From: Pyxidicoccus parkwaysis
Lineage (GTDB): Bacteria > Myxococcota > Myxococcia > Myxococcales > Myxococcaceae
Length of the DNA: 64,000 nt
Direction: 5' to 3'
Assembly: GCF_017301735.1 (NCBI RefSeq)
Contig: NZ_CP071090.1
Coordinates: 6,686,001-6,750,000, forward strand
Shown here piece by piece: positions 45,325 to 53,699 of this stretch. The position numbers were made by a program, and so were the translations under genes. The notes beneath the pieces are model-generated. The model saw only the letters and a list, made by a program, of their open reading frames with translations, did not search any database and was not told the DNA's origin. Position 1 is the first letter of the stretch, and each line of letters opens with the position of its first letter.

Positions 45325-47619
45325 ATGCACCTGTGGATTGCCCTCGCCGCGGGATTGAGCCTCGGTCAGACGCCGGATGCCACGCCCCTGCCGTCCCCCC
45401 TGGACCCGAACAACCGGGACCCGGCTGCGGAAGCGCTGCGGGACTCCAACGAGCAAGCGGCCAGGGCCGCGGAAGGCGCGAGGCCCCCTGAGAACTTCGT
45501 GGTGCAGAACCCCGTCGACACCTACACCACGTACGCGTTCGTGCCAGTCCTGCCTGATGGTGCACCTCCCACGTCCAACGGGGAGATGGCCTACCAAGAG
45601 GCGCAACAGGTCTATCAGCCCATCCCCGGCCCCTGGGTCTACAAGGCGCAGGAGGAATCGGGCACGGGCGGCAGCGGCGACCAGACCTCCGAGACAGGCA
45701 CCAGTGCGCAGGGAACGTCCGCCACGGGTACGGCGAACCAAGCAGGCCAGCAGGGTGTGACGGGCGGCACCGGGGCGGCGCAGCCCGGTGGTGGAACGGG
45801 CGGCAGTGGACCGCAGTCCGCGGCCGGGCAGAGCGGAAGCACCTCGGGGACAGCGGCGCGGAGCGCGACAGGGGGCGCGGGTACGGCCGGCGGCTCAACG
45901 ACAACGAGGCAGAACGCAGGCAGAGGCACGAGCACTGTCGGCGCATCGACGGCAACCGGGCAGAACGCAACCGGAGGCGCAGGCACTGCTGGCGCATCGA
46001 CGGCGACCGGGCAGAACGCAGCCGGAGGCGCAGGCACTGCTGGCAGCTCAACGGTAGTGGGGCAAGCCGCGACTGGCGGCTCAGGTGCAGCCGGCGGCTC
46101 GACTGCAGCAGGACAGAACGCAACTGGCGGCGCGAGTGCAGTCGGAGGCGCGGCGGCACCGGGGCAGAACGCAACTGGCGGCACGAGTACAGCCGGCGGC
46201 TCGGCGGCAACGAGTCAGAACGTCAGCGGCGATACTGGCGCGGCTACTGGTTCGGAGACAGCAGCCCAGGGTTCGACTGGAGGCGCGGGGTCTTCTGGTG
46301 GCTCGGCGGAAACGAGCCTGGGATCGACCGGCGAGGTCATCGGGGGACGCTCCGTCGTCACCGGGTACCGTGCGGGCGAGGTCATCGGCGGGCGCTCGGT
46401 CGTCACCGGACAGGGCTCGTCCGAGAGCAGCATTGAAACGCCGGAGCGGAGGGAGACAAGCAGCGCGGAACAACAGGGGGCGACCGGCGGCGCGGGAACC
46501 ACCACCCAGGATGGAACGCGTACTTCTGAAGCTGCCGCACAGGAGGCAATCGAGCGCGCGGGAGCTGCCTCACAGAGTGGAACGGGTAGTTCGGAAGCCA
46601 CCACACAAGACGGCACGGGAGGAGCAGGAACCTCCACGCAGGACATGACGAGCAACTCAGGAGCCGCCGCACCAGGCTCGACTGGTAGCGATAACGCTGC
46701 CATGCAGGGCGCGACCAGCGGCGCAGGTACGGCGGGCACCATCGACCAGGGCGCGACCAGCGGCGCGGGCGCGACGGGGACCTACCAGAACGCAACCGGC
46801 GGCGCGGGCACCACCGAACAGGGTGCAGCCAGCGGCGCGGGCGCTGCGGGAACCAACCAGGCCGCGACCGGTGGCGTGGGCACGACAGGCACCCTCGCGC
46901 AGGGCGCAACCGGCGGTGCGGGCACGACGGGCACCACTCCATCCTCCGGAACGCAACCCTCCAACGTCGACGAGAGCACCGCGGCCTCGCAGCCCGCCAC
47001 GGGCGGCGCCGGCACCACGGCCGCGCAAGGCGCTACACCGCAGTACGGCTTCGCAGTCGGCGCGACCCCCGGCACCACGGCGACCCCGAACGCCAGCAGG
47101 CCCCTCACCGCGCAGGAGCAACTCCAACAACTCCAGGCGCGCGTGAAGCAACTCGAAACCGAGCATCAGCAGAGCACCACCGCGCTGAAGCAACGCGACC
47201 AGCAGCTCGCCGCGGACACCAAGGACGTGCAGCAGCACATCGACCAGACCGGCGACCGCGCCCTCGACGTGGAGCAGGCCCGCCAGCAGCGCCTGTCGCA
47301 AATCGATATCGCCGGCCAGTGGATGCTCGCCGCCGACCGCGCCCTCGAAAGGGGCGAGTTCGCCGTCGACAACGCCATCAACCTCGCCGACCAGGCTTTC
47401 GAGAACATCCGCTCCAGCGCCGCCGACGACGGCCAGGGCCCCGTCGTCGTCCATGCCGAGCGCGCTCGCGCCAACCTCAACCTCGCCCGCGACGCCGTCG
47501 AGAACCGCGACAACTACGCCGCGCGCGTCGCCCTCGCGGACGCCGGCTTCGAGCTGGCCTATGCCCGCTCGGCCCTGCTGGGACGCGAGTCCACCGGCAA
47601 CGTCATGCTCAGCCCATGA
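45325..47619 (+). CDS. Exported Gly/Ala/Thr/Ser repeat protein with C-terminal coiled coil
   Basis: 764 aa from ATG 45325, chosen because a short signal peptide follows (MHLWIALAAGLSLGQT). Residues about 110-590 are degenerate repeats built on ATGGAGTAG and TATGQN units, with one doubled block EVIGGRSVVTG. The last 170 residues are helical (LQARVKQLETEHQQSTTALKQRDQQL; ADRALERGEFAVDNAINLADQAFENI), resembling repeat-poor surface or envelope proteins. The role is unknown; the repeat suggests an extended surface or matrix protein. Confidence 0.7.
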   Translation: MHLWIALAAGLSLGQTPDATPLPSPLDPNNRDPAAEALRDSNEQAARAAEGARPPENFVVQNPVDTYTTYAFVPVLPDGAPPTSNGEMAYQEAQQVYQPIPGPWVYKAQEESGTGGSGDQTSETGTSAQGTSATGTANQAGQQGVTGGTGAAQPGGGTGGSGPQSAAGQSGSTSGTAARSATGGAGTAGGSTTTRQNAGRGTSTVGASTATGQNATGGAGTAGASTATGQNAAGGAGTAGSSTVVGQAATGGSGAAGGSTAAGQNATGGASAVGGAAAPGQNATGGTSTAGGSAATSQNVSGDTGAATGSETAAQGSTGGAGSSGGSAETSLGSTGEVIGGRSVVTGYRAGEVIGGRSVVTGQGSSESSIETPERRETSSAEQQGATGGAGTTTQDGTRTSEAAAQEAIERAGAASQSGTGSSEATTQDGTGGAGTSTQDMTSNSGAAAPGSTGSDNAAMQGATSGAGTAGTIDQGATSGAGATGTYQNATGGAGTTEQGAASGAGAAGTNQAATGGVGTTGTLAQGATGGAGTTGTTPSSGTQPSNVDESTAASQPATGGAGTTAAQGATPQYGFAVGATPGTTATPNASRPLTAQEQLQQLQARVKQLETEHQQSTTALKQRDQQLAADTKDVQQHIDQTGDRALDVEQARQQRLSQIDIAGQWMLAADRALERGEFAVDNAINLADQAFENIRSSAADDGQGPVVVHAERARANLNLARDAVENRDNYAARVALADAGFELAYARSALLGRESTGNVMLSP
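45655..47095 (+). repeat. Degenerate in-frame Gly/Ala/Thr repeat tract
   Basis: About 1.4 kb coding for some thirty imperfect units such as QNATGGAGTAGAS, QNAAGGAGTAGSS and QGATSGAG. Units are mostly in multiples of three bases, with several 50-60 bp sub-blocks almost identical (45945-46045). Prone to slippage and assembly error. Confidence 0.7.
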
Positions 47620-47637
47620 AGCCCGGCGCCGCTCCGC

Positions 47638-47666
47638 CCGCCACCCTGTCGACTCCAGGGTGGCGG
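47638..47666. terminator. Bidirectional hairpin terminator
   Basis: CCGCCACCCTG and CAGGGTGGCGG are perfect 11-bp arms round a 7-nt loop. It lies in the 60-bp gap between convergent genes. Confidence 0.75.
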
Positions 47667-47679
47667 ACCCGCGAGCGCC

Positions 47680-49125
47680 CTACTCCGTCTCGCGGAAGAT
47701 GAGCAGCCCGCGCGACGTCTCCGTCGCGTAGACGTAACCGTCACCCGGCACGCGCAGCGTGTTCAGCCCGTCAAAGAACGAAACACCGCGCGCCGCGTCC
47801 GACTCGCGCCACGTGTTGTAGTAGCCCACCTGGCGGGGCTCGCCCGGCACCGAGACGTCCAGCACTCGCAGGCCGTCCTGGTAGTAGGCCACGTACAGCT
47901 TCGTGCCCGACAGCGTCACCGAGCGGATGGAGACCTCCGGCCGCATGCGGAACTCGCCCATCTGCACCGGCGACTCCGGAATCGTGACGTTCAGCACGCT
48001 CAGGTGCGCGCCCCAGTCCTCGCCCGCGTCGAAGGCCAGCGTCTTGCCGCCCACCGTGCCCACCGCCGTGGTGCGCGAGCTGGCCGCGCCGAAGCGCCCC
48101 AGCAGCTTCGGCTTCGCCGGGTTGGTGACGTCCGACACCGTCATGCCGTACGTCCAGTGACTCACGTACAGCTTGCCGCCCGTGACCATCACATCCAGCG
48201 GGCGCTCGCCAGCGCCGGGTTCGGCGCCCTCCACGAAGTAGCGCGTGAGCAGCTTGGGCGTGTTGGGCGTGCTGATGTCGTAGATGAGCACCTCGGCGTT
48301 GGGATACGGCGACGCCGCGTACAGCGTGTTGCCGTCAATCGCCAGCGACTGCACCTCCACCGCCTTGTCCGGCACCGAGCGCACGCGCACGGGCGACTCG
48401 GGGTCCGTCAAGTCGAACACCGCGATGCCGCTCTTCTTCGTGCCCAGGTACATCGTCGTGCCGTTCACCAGCACGTCGCTGTAGAAGTCGTCGGAGGGCT
48501 TGGACTCGGACACCTTGCGCGGCGCGTTGGGCGTCCGCACGTCGTAGATGAAGAGCCCCTCCGTGCCCGCGGTGACGTAGGCGTGGCCGTTGGCCACCGC
48601 CAGCTCCGTGGGCTGGCCACGCGGCAGCGGGACCTCCCCCACCAGCGCCACCTTGTCGGACTCCGCCTCGCCCTCGCGGCGCGCCACGCGCACCGCCTCG
48701 AAGGTGCCCTGCAGGTCGAGCCGACCGTCCTGGCAGCGACGGAACACGCCGGTGAGCTTCCCCGGCCCCGTGGCCGCGCAGCCCGCGAGCGCGTAGCGCA
48801 GGTCGATGCTGTCAGTGCCAACGATGTCGCTGGCGAGGTAGAAGGTGTCACCGGAGACCTGCCGCTCCGTCACCGTCAGCCCGAGCATGGACGCGCCGCT
48901 CGCCGCGCCCGACAGGCGCATGGCGCTGGCGGCACCCGTGCCGTCATTCAGTTGGATGTTGAGGTTCCACACGCCCTCGGGATTGAGAGCACCGAGGGTG
49001 GAACGCTGACAGGATGACAGGTCGATGGCTTCAAGCTGACACTCGGCCTTGGCATTGGAGGTACTGTCCTTGCCGCAGCCGAGCGCGAGGACCAGCGTGG
49101 ATGACAGTGCGAAAAGGCGTCTCAT
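47680..49125 (-). CDS. LVIVD beta-propeller lipoprotein
   Basis: 481 aa from ATG 49125 (or ATG 49137). The lipoprotein signal ends LALGC (Cys17). After about 160 residues without recognised domain come five to six LVIVD repeats: HAYVTAGTEGLFIYDVRTPNAPRKVSE, TMYLGTKKSGIAVFDLTDPESPVRV, TLYAASPYPNAEVLIYDISTPNTPKLL, LYVSHWTYGMTVSDVTNPAKPKLL, LYVAYYQDGLRVLDVSVPGEPRQV. This is a propeller family found on cell surfaces, usually without known ligands. It is divergent from the metalloprotease-like gene. Confidence 0.85.
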   Translation of the reverse strand: MRRLFALSSTLVLALGCGKDSTSNAKAECQLEAIDLSSCQRSTLGALNPEGVWNLNIQLNDGTGAASAMRLSGAASGASMLGLTVTERQVSGDTFYLASDIVGTDSIDLRYALAGCAATGPGKLTGVFRRCQDGRLDLQGTFEAVRVARREGEAESDKVALVGEVPLPRGQPTELAVANGHAYVTAGTEGLFIYDVRTPNAPRKVSESKPSDDFYSDVLVNGTTMYLGTKKSGIAVFDLTDPESPVRVRSVPDKAVEVQSLAIDGNTLYAASPYPNAEVLIYDISTPNTPKLLTRYFVEGAEPGAGERPLDVMVTGGKLYVSHWTYGMTVSDVTNPAKPKLLGRFGAASSRTTAVGTVGGKTLAFDAGEDWGAHLSVLNVTIPESPVQMGEFRMRPEVSIRSVTLSGTKLYVAYYQDGLRVLDVSVPGEPRQVGYYNTWRESDAARGVSFFDGLNTLRVPGDGYVYATETSRGLLIFRETE

Positions 49126-49320
49126 GGCCCCATCCATATCATCGGGCGCCAGCACCAGAGGAAGGCCCCCAACCCCCGCAGGCCGTGCGCGTGGGACGCT
49201 CACCACGCGGCAAGTAAACGGAAAGAAATAATCGAGGCGCTTGTATACACGAGCCGCTGGGAGGGAACCTCCCAGGTCTCTGCCCTCTCGCCCGCTTCCC
49301 ATCCGAAGAGGTGACCCCCT

Positions 49321-52300
49321 GTGAACCCCCGTCCCCTCGCAGTCGCCGCGCTGGCGCTGCTCCTCCCCGGGCTGGCACTCGCCCAGTTCTACGTCGTGCC
49401 CCGACGGCCGGGAAAATCCCCGGTGAACAGCTACAAGTTCGAGTGGCAGCACGTGGACATCCTCGTGGGGCCCAATGCCACCGGAATGGCGAAGGCGCCG
49501 GAGCACACGGCGCACGACAAGCCGCCCGGTGCCCAGGGAGGCGCCAATCCGGACGCGCCTACCACCTCTCCCGAGACGGGAGACCCGAAGCACCCCACCG
49601 GCGGCAACGTCACCCCTGAGACGGTGCAGCCCGGAACGAATCCCTCGGCCTCCAGTGAGGCCACGCCCCCGCCGCTGGTGGCCTCGGAGGCCGCGGACGG
49701 CGGCGTGCCGGGCACGCAGGATGGAGGCACGATGCTGAGCGCCGCGGGCGTGGATGGCGGCTCGGCGGATGGTGGCGGAGTGGCCTCGCTGGGCCTGGGG
49801 CTGGGCAACCCCGACGGCGGCTTCAACTACACCTACGCGAAGACGCTCGGGGACAAGACGGGTGGCGTGCGCTTCTACTTCTACGAGCGCGAGCGCATGG
49901 TGGCCGAGCGCGCCGCGCCCGTCATCGAGGGCGCCTACCGCTACCTCGTGGACACGTTCCATTACGTCCCCACGCAGACGTTCCCGTACATCCTCTACAG
50001 CAGCTACCAGGAGTTCCTGCAGACCAACCTCTTCCAGGTGTCCGAGGGCACGCTGGGCATCACCAGCACCGGCGAGGACCTGAAGCTGACGCTGCCGTAC
50101 CTGGGCGACCACCGCCTCTTCGAGGAGATCTCCACCCACGAGCTGTCGCACCAGTTCACCATCCAGAAGGTGCGCACCGTGGCCGAGCAGGCGAAGGTGT
50201 TCGGAGATCCGCTGGCGGGCATGCCGCTGTGGTTCATCGAAGGCCTCGCCGAGTTCTACGCCAAGCGCGGCATGGACCCGGAAGCCGAGATGCTGGTGAG
50301 GGACCTGCTCGTCAACCCGGACCTGTACAAGGGCTACGCGTTCCTCGACTTCTTCTCGCCCGGGCCCTACGGCTACCTGTGGATCTACAAGGTGGGCCAG
50401 GTGCGCTGCACCTTCCTGGAGGAGGAGTACGGCAAGGGCTTCATCCAGCGCGTGCTGGAGGAGTCGCCGCGGCTGGTGGGCGGCTCGCGTGACTCGCCGT
50501 CGCTCAAGTTCGAGGAGCTGCTGGAGCGGCTCACCGGAGATGACCCGAAGCGGCTGGCGGCGCGCTTCGAGAACTGGCTGAAGCGCCGGGCCTTCAAGAC
50601 GTACCTGAGCTCGGAGCAGGCGGCGCCGGTGATGGACATGCTGGACAAGGCGCCCGGCTACATCACCTCCATGGCCAGCTCGCCGGACGGGCACGTGCTG
50701 GCGCTGCGCACGATTGTGCCGGAGACGGGTGAGAGCCGGCTGTACCTCATGGACCCGCGCGCTCCGGAGCGCACGGTGCGCGTCACGTCGGACGGCGCGC
50801 CGGGCGTGGAGTCGCTGCACCCCATCTCCGGGCGCAGCTTCGCGCTGACGGAGAACAAGCTGGCCTTCATCGCGGAGATGGTGGGCCGCGACGTCATCTA
50901 CGTGCAGGACTACCAGCACGTGGTGGAGAAGCGCGCCGCGGACGTGCTGGTGCGCCGCACGCCCATCCGCACCGGCATCGACCGGGAGGTGGGCACCACG
51001 GTGAGGCTGGGCGTGGGCGGGCGCGTCGCGTACCGCATCGACAAGCACGGCCTGCTGGCGGCGTACTCGCCGGCCTTCTCCGCGGACGGGCGCTGGCTGG
51101 CCTTCATCGGCATCAACGACAGCGGCCTGAGAGACTTGTACGCCCTCGACCTGCAGGCGGGCCCGGACGCCAAGCCGATTCAGCTCACCGACGACGTGTA
51201 CTCGGAGCGGCAGCTCACGTGGGGCCCGTCCGGCATCATCTTCACGTCGGACGCCACGGCGCACCGCAAGTACAACCTCTTCCGCGTGAAGGTGGACGCG
51301 CCCCGCCAGGTGGAGCGCATCACCTTCGAGGAGCGCGACGAGGCGGACCCGACGGCGCTGCCGGACGGCCGGGTGTTCTTCACGGCCTTCAACAACAGCA
51401 GCTCGGACCTGCATGAGCTGATGAAGGACGGCAGCATCGTGCGGCGCACGGACCTGACGACGGGCGTGTTCGAGCCCGGCCCCGGCCCGGAGGGCAGCCT
51501 GTGGATGCTGTTCCACATGTCCGGCGAGCGCCGGCCCGCGCTGCTGCGCCCGCCGCGCATGCTGGCGCTGGACGTGCCGAAGACGGAGGTGGAGACGGAG
51601 TCGAAGTCGGCACCGCCCGAGCCCATCGCCGTGCGCCCGCTGACGGACGCGCAAGCCTACCGTCCCTTCACGCGGCAGAACCTGGAGTTCGGTCCCATCT
51701 TCGGCTTCGCGGGCGCGGGGGGCGGCGGCTTCGTGGGCCAGCTGTTCGCCGCGGCCAGTGACCGCATGAGGGACCACCAGTTCCTGCTCACCCTGTCCGT
51801 GTACGGCAGCTTCGATTTGACGGACGGCTACCTGCTCTACATCAACGACGAGAACCGCACGACGTGGGGCGGCGGCCTCTTCCAGTCGCTGCGCTTCCGC
51901 GTGGACCAGACGTTCAAGGACCTGCCCGTGTTCTTCACGTCCGGCGAGCGCTACTTCGGCGTCATGGGCAGCCTGCGCTACCCGCTGAGCACCTTCTTCT
52001 ACCTCCAGGGCGACCTGAGCCTGGGCGGTGCGAAGTACTTCCTGGACGACCCCGTGGAGTTCTACCTGTTCTTCCCGGACCGCAACGAGGCGAACCAGGA
52101 ACTGCTGACGGCGTGGAACGCGCAGAACCGCGACATCCGCTTCCAGACGGAGGTGAGCGGCCAGGTGGGCTACGACACGCTGAAGTACCACTACGCCACC
52201 GGCCCGCTGTCCGGCAGCTCCGCGCTGCTGGAGGCGACGGTGGGCGTGCAGCCCTTCGACAACGAGGCGTACAGCAACCTGCGACTGGACGCGGAGCGGT

Positions 52301-52851
52301 ACTTCCCCATCTACGGCCGCACCAACGTCTTCATCCGCGGCGGCGCGGGCACGACGCTGGGTGGCCGGTACGCCCGCTCCTACTTCCTGTCCTCGTTCGA
52401 CACGCTGCGCGGCGTGAACTTCGGAGACGAGCAGTGGCTGCTGGGCCGCAACTTCTTCTACTCCACCATGGAGTTGCAGCTGCCACTGAATGACATCGTC
52501 CGGGTGGCCTTCCTCAGTGATTTGGAGGCCATCGCGGCCATGGACTTCGGCGGCGTGGGTGAGAACTGGGCGGACTTGAGGGACCACCGCGTGCTGGACG
52601 CCGTCGTCGGCGTCAACCTGGCGCTGGGGCCTCTCCTGATGCGCCTGCACTTCGCGCGGCCGCTCGACATCGGCGCGGCGGCGGGCAAGCCGGATGCGGG
52701 CTGGGTGACGAACTTCTCGCTGGGCATCGCCGGCCTCAACGGCTTCTTCGACCAGGGCAACACCGGCGCGAAGAACAACGGCGCGGTGAAGCCCATGACG
52801 CCCGCGCTGATGCCCTCGACGGGCGGCGGATACACCGGCCCGAGGCACTGA
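49321..52851 (+). CDS. Metalloprotease - beta-propeller - outer-membrane barrel fusion protein
   Basis: 1176 aa from GTG 49321 with a signal peptide (LLLPGLALAQ). Residues 60-175 are Pro/Gly/Ser-rich linker. Residues about 180-430 are a gluzincin-type zinc peptidase domain with HELSH at 273-277 and a third ligand Glu307 in WFIEGLAEFYAKR. Residues about 440-760 contain TolB/PD40-like propeller blades (YSPAFSADGRWLAFIGIND, ERQLTWGPSGIIFTSDA). The last 370 residues alternate as beta strands of a surface-antigen/porin-like barrel. It may anchor a peptidase and propeller to the outer membrane; which side faces out is unknown. Confidence 0.8.
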   Translation: MNPRPLAVAALALLLPGLALAQFYVVPRRPGKSPVNSYKFEWQHVDILVGPNATGMAKAPEHTAHDKPPGAQGGANPDAPTTSPETGDPKHPTGGNVTPETVQPGTNPSASSEATPPPLVASEAADGGVPGTQDGGTMLSAAGVDGGSADGGGVASLGLGLGNPDGGFNYTYAKTLGDKTGGVRFYFYERERMVAERAAPVIEGAYRYLVDTFHYVPTQTFPYILYSSYQEFLQTNLFQVSEGTLGITSTGEDLKLTLPYLGDHRLFEEISTHELSHQFTIQKVRTVAEQAKVFGDPLAGMPLWFIEGLAEFYAKRGMDPEAEMLVRDLLVNPDLYKGYAFLDFFSPGPYGYLWIYKVGQVRCTFLEEEYGKGFIQRVLEESPRLVGGSRDSPSLKFEELLERLTGDDPKRLAARFENWLKRRAFKTYLSSEQAAPVMDMLDKAPGYITSMASSPDGHVLALRTIVPETGESRLYLMDPRAPERTVRVTSDGAPGVESLHPISGRSFALTENKLAFIAEMVGRDVIYVQDYQHVVEKRAADVLVRRTPIRTGIDREVGTTVRLGVGGRVAYRIDKHGLLAAYSPAFSADGRWLAFIGINDSGLRDLYALDLQAGPDAKPIQLTDDVYSERQLTWGPSGIIFTSDATAHRKYNLFRVKVDAPRQVERITFEERDEADPTALPDGRVFFTAFNNSSSDLHELMKDGSIVRRTDLTTGVFEPGPGPEGSLWMLFHMSGERRPALLRPPRMLALDVPKTEVETESKSAPPEPIAVRPLTDAQAYRPFTRQNLEFGPIFGFAGAGGGGFVGQLFAAASDRMRDHQFLLTLSVYGSFDLTDGYLLYINDENRTTWGGGLFQSLRFRVDQTFKDLPVFFTSGERYFGVMGSLRYPLSTFFYLQGDLSLGGAKYFLDDPVEFYLFFPDRNEANQELLTAWNAQNRDIRFQTEVSGQVGYDTLKYHYATGPLSGSSALLEATVGVQPFDNEAYSNLRLDAERYFPIYGRTNVFIRGGAGTTLGGRYARSYFLSSFDTLRGVNFGDEQWLLGRNFFYSTMELQLPLNDIVRVAFLSDLEAIAAMDFGGVGENWADLRDHRVLDAVVGVNLALGPLLMRLHFARPLDIGAAAGKPDAGWVTNFSLGIAGLNGFFDQGNTGAKNNGAVKPMTPALMPSTGGGYTGPRH

Positions 52852-52859
52852 CGTGACGG

Positions 52860-52889
52860 CGGAGGCGGGCCACACACGGCCCGCCTCCG
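52860..52889. terminator. Bidirectional hairpin terminator, with a second hairpin beside it
   Basis: CGGAGGCGGGCC and GGCCCGCCTCCG are perfect 12-bp arms round ACACAC, 8 bp past the upstream stop. A second hairpin, CCGGGGC-CATG-CCCCGG, follows at 52898-52914. Both lie between convergent genes. Confidence 0.8.
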
Positions 52890-52919
52890 TTGGCAGTCCG
52901 GGGCCATGCCCCGGTGTCT

Positions 52920-53390
52920 TCAGGACTGCGCGGCGACAAGGGCCGCATTGGCCTTGGCGAGCGGGCCTCCGTCATTGGGGATGCGCTCGAAGTCGCCGCG
53001 CAGCGCCTTGATTGCGAACTTCTCCAGGTCGATTTCCCGGCGCGTGCGCACGCCCATGAGGCGCAGCAGCGCAGACATGGGCCCGAAGCCGAACAGGCCC
53101 TGCTGGAGCAGCACCGCGGCGGCCACGCCGCTCAGCACGCGCCAGCCGCCGCCGTCCCTGCGGCCCAGCAACAGGCCGAGCGCCGACGCGGCGGCGGCAC
53201 CGACAGCCACGGTCCGGTTGATGTCCCACTCGCGCTCCAGCCGCTCGAGGTAGCGGCTCATCTCCGCGCGGTCTCCCTTCTGCGCCATGTACCGCACGCA
53301 GGACTCCACGTGCTCGTCGATGCGCCGGTTCACCACCACGGGCGTGTGGATGCGGACCTCATCGGACGCAGTCTGGTTCCAGGTCTCCAT
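52920..53390 (-). CDS. Membrane protein with DUF2892-like segment
   Basis: 156 aa. A soluble N-terminus (VVVNRRIDEHVESCVRYMAQKGDRAEMSRYLERLEREWDINRTVAV) is followed by two short hydrophobic segments (GAAAASALGLLLG and WRVLSGVAAAVLLQQGLFGFGPMSALLRLMG). The D-I-N-R-T start and paired helices recall DUF2892/YgaP C-terminal domains, small inner-membrane proteins of unknown role. Confidence 0.6.
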   Translation of the reverse strand: METWNQTASDEVRIHTPVVVNRRIDEHVESCVRYMAQKGDRAEMSRYLERLEREWDINRTVAVGAAAASALGLLLGRRDGGGWRVLSGVAAAVLLQQGLFGFGPMSALLRLMGVRTRREIDLEKFAIKALRGDFERIPNDGGPLAKANAALVAAQS

Positions 53391-53699
53391 GCGGCTTGTC
53401 TCCCCTGACGCAGCGCTCCCTGCTTCCCCGTGAAGCTAGGGCTGGCACCGCGAGGCGGGCACCACGCGCCGGGCAGCCCCCTGCCCCGCCCTGCCCGGCC
53501 GCCTGCCCCACCAGGGAAGGACGAGACTCCTCGTAGTGGCCCCTCCCTTCCGTACGAGGCGAGCAGGCAGCCTCAACGTGGGCAAACCGTTACCCACCGG
53601 AGACGCGTTGGGAGGCCTTGCGCGCGTCTGCTGCGTCCACTTGTGGCCAGCCTCGGGGGCTCGGGCGGAGGGCATGCCGCTTGCTCACCGGGGGGTGTG
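53391..53699. other. Intergenic region before the CotH gene
   Basis: 309 bp holding divergent promoters for the DUF2892-like gene (minus) and the CotH-like gene (plus). Part of it is open in several frames, as expected at this GC content, but no start has a good ribosome site and no protein pattern. No promoter was identified. Confidence 0.4.

Noticed and set aside
45655..47095. CRISPR-like repeats
   Set aside because: Units are degenerate, in frame, multiples of three and without unique spacers; they encode a low-complexity protein.
47680..52875. 1731-residue open frame on the minus strand
   Set aside because: Beyond 49125 it is the His/Val/Leu/Arg-rich antisense of the 1176-aa gene, a GC-skew artefact. 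The real gene is the LVIVD lipoprotein.
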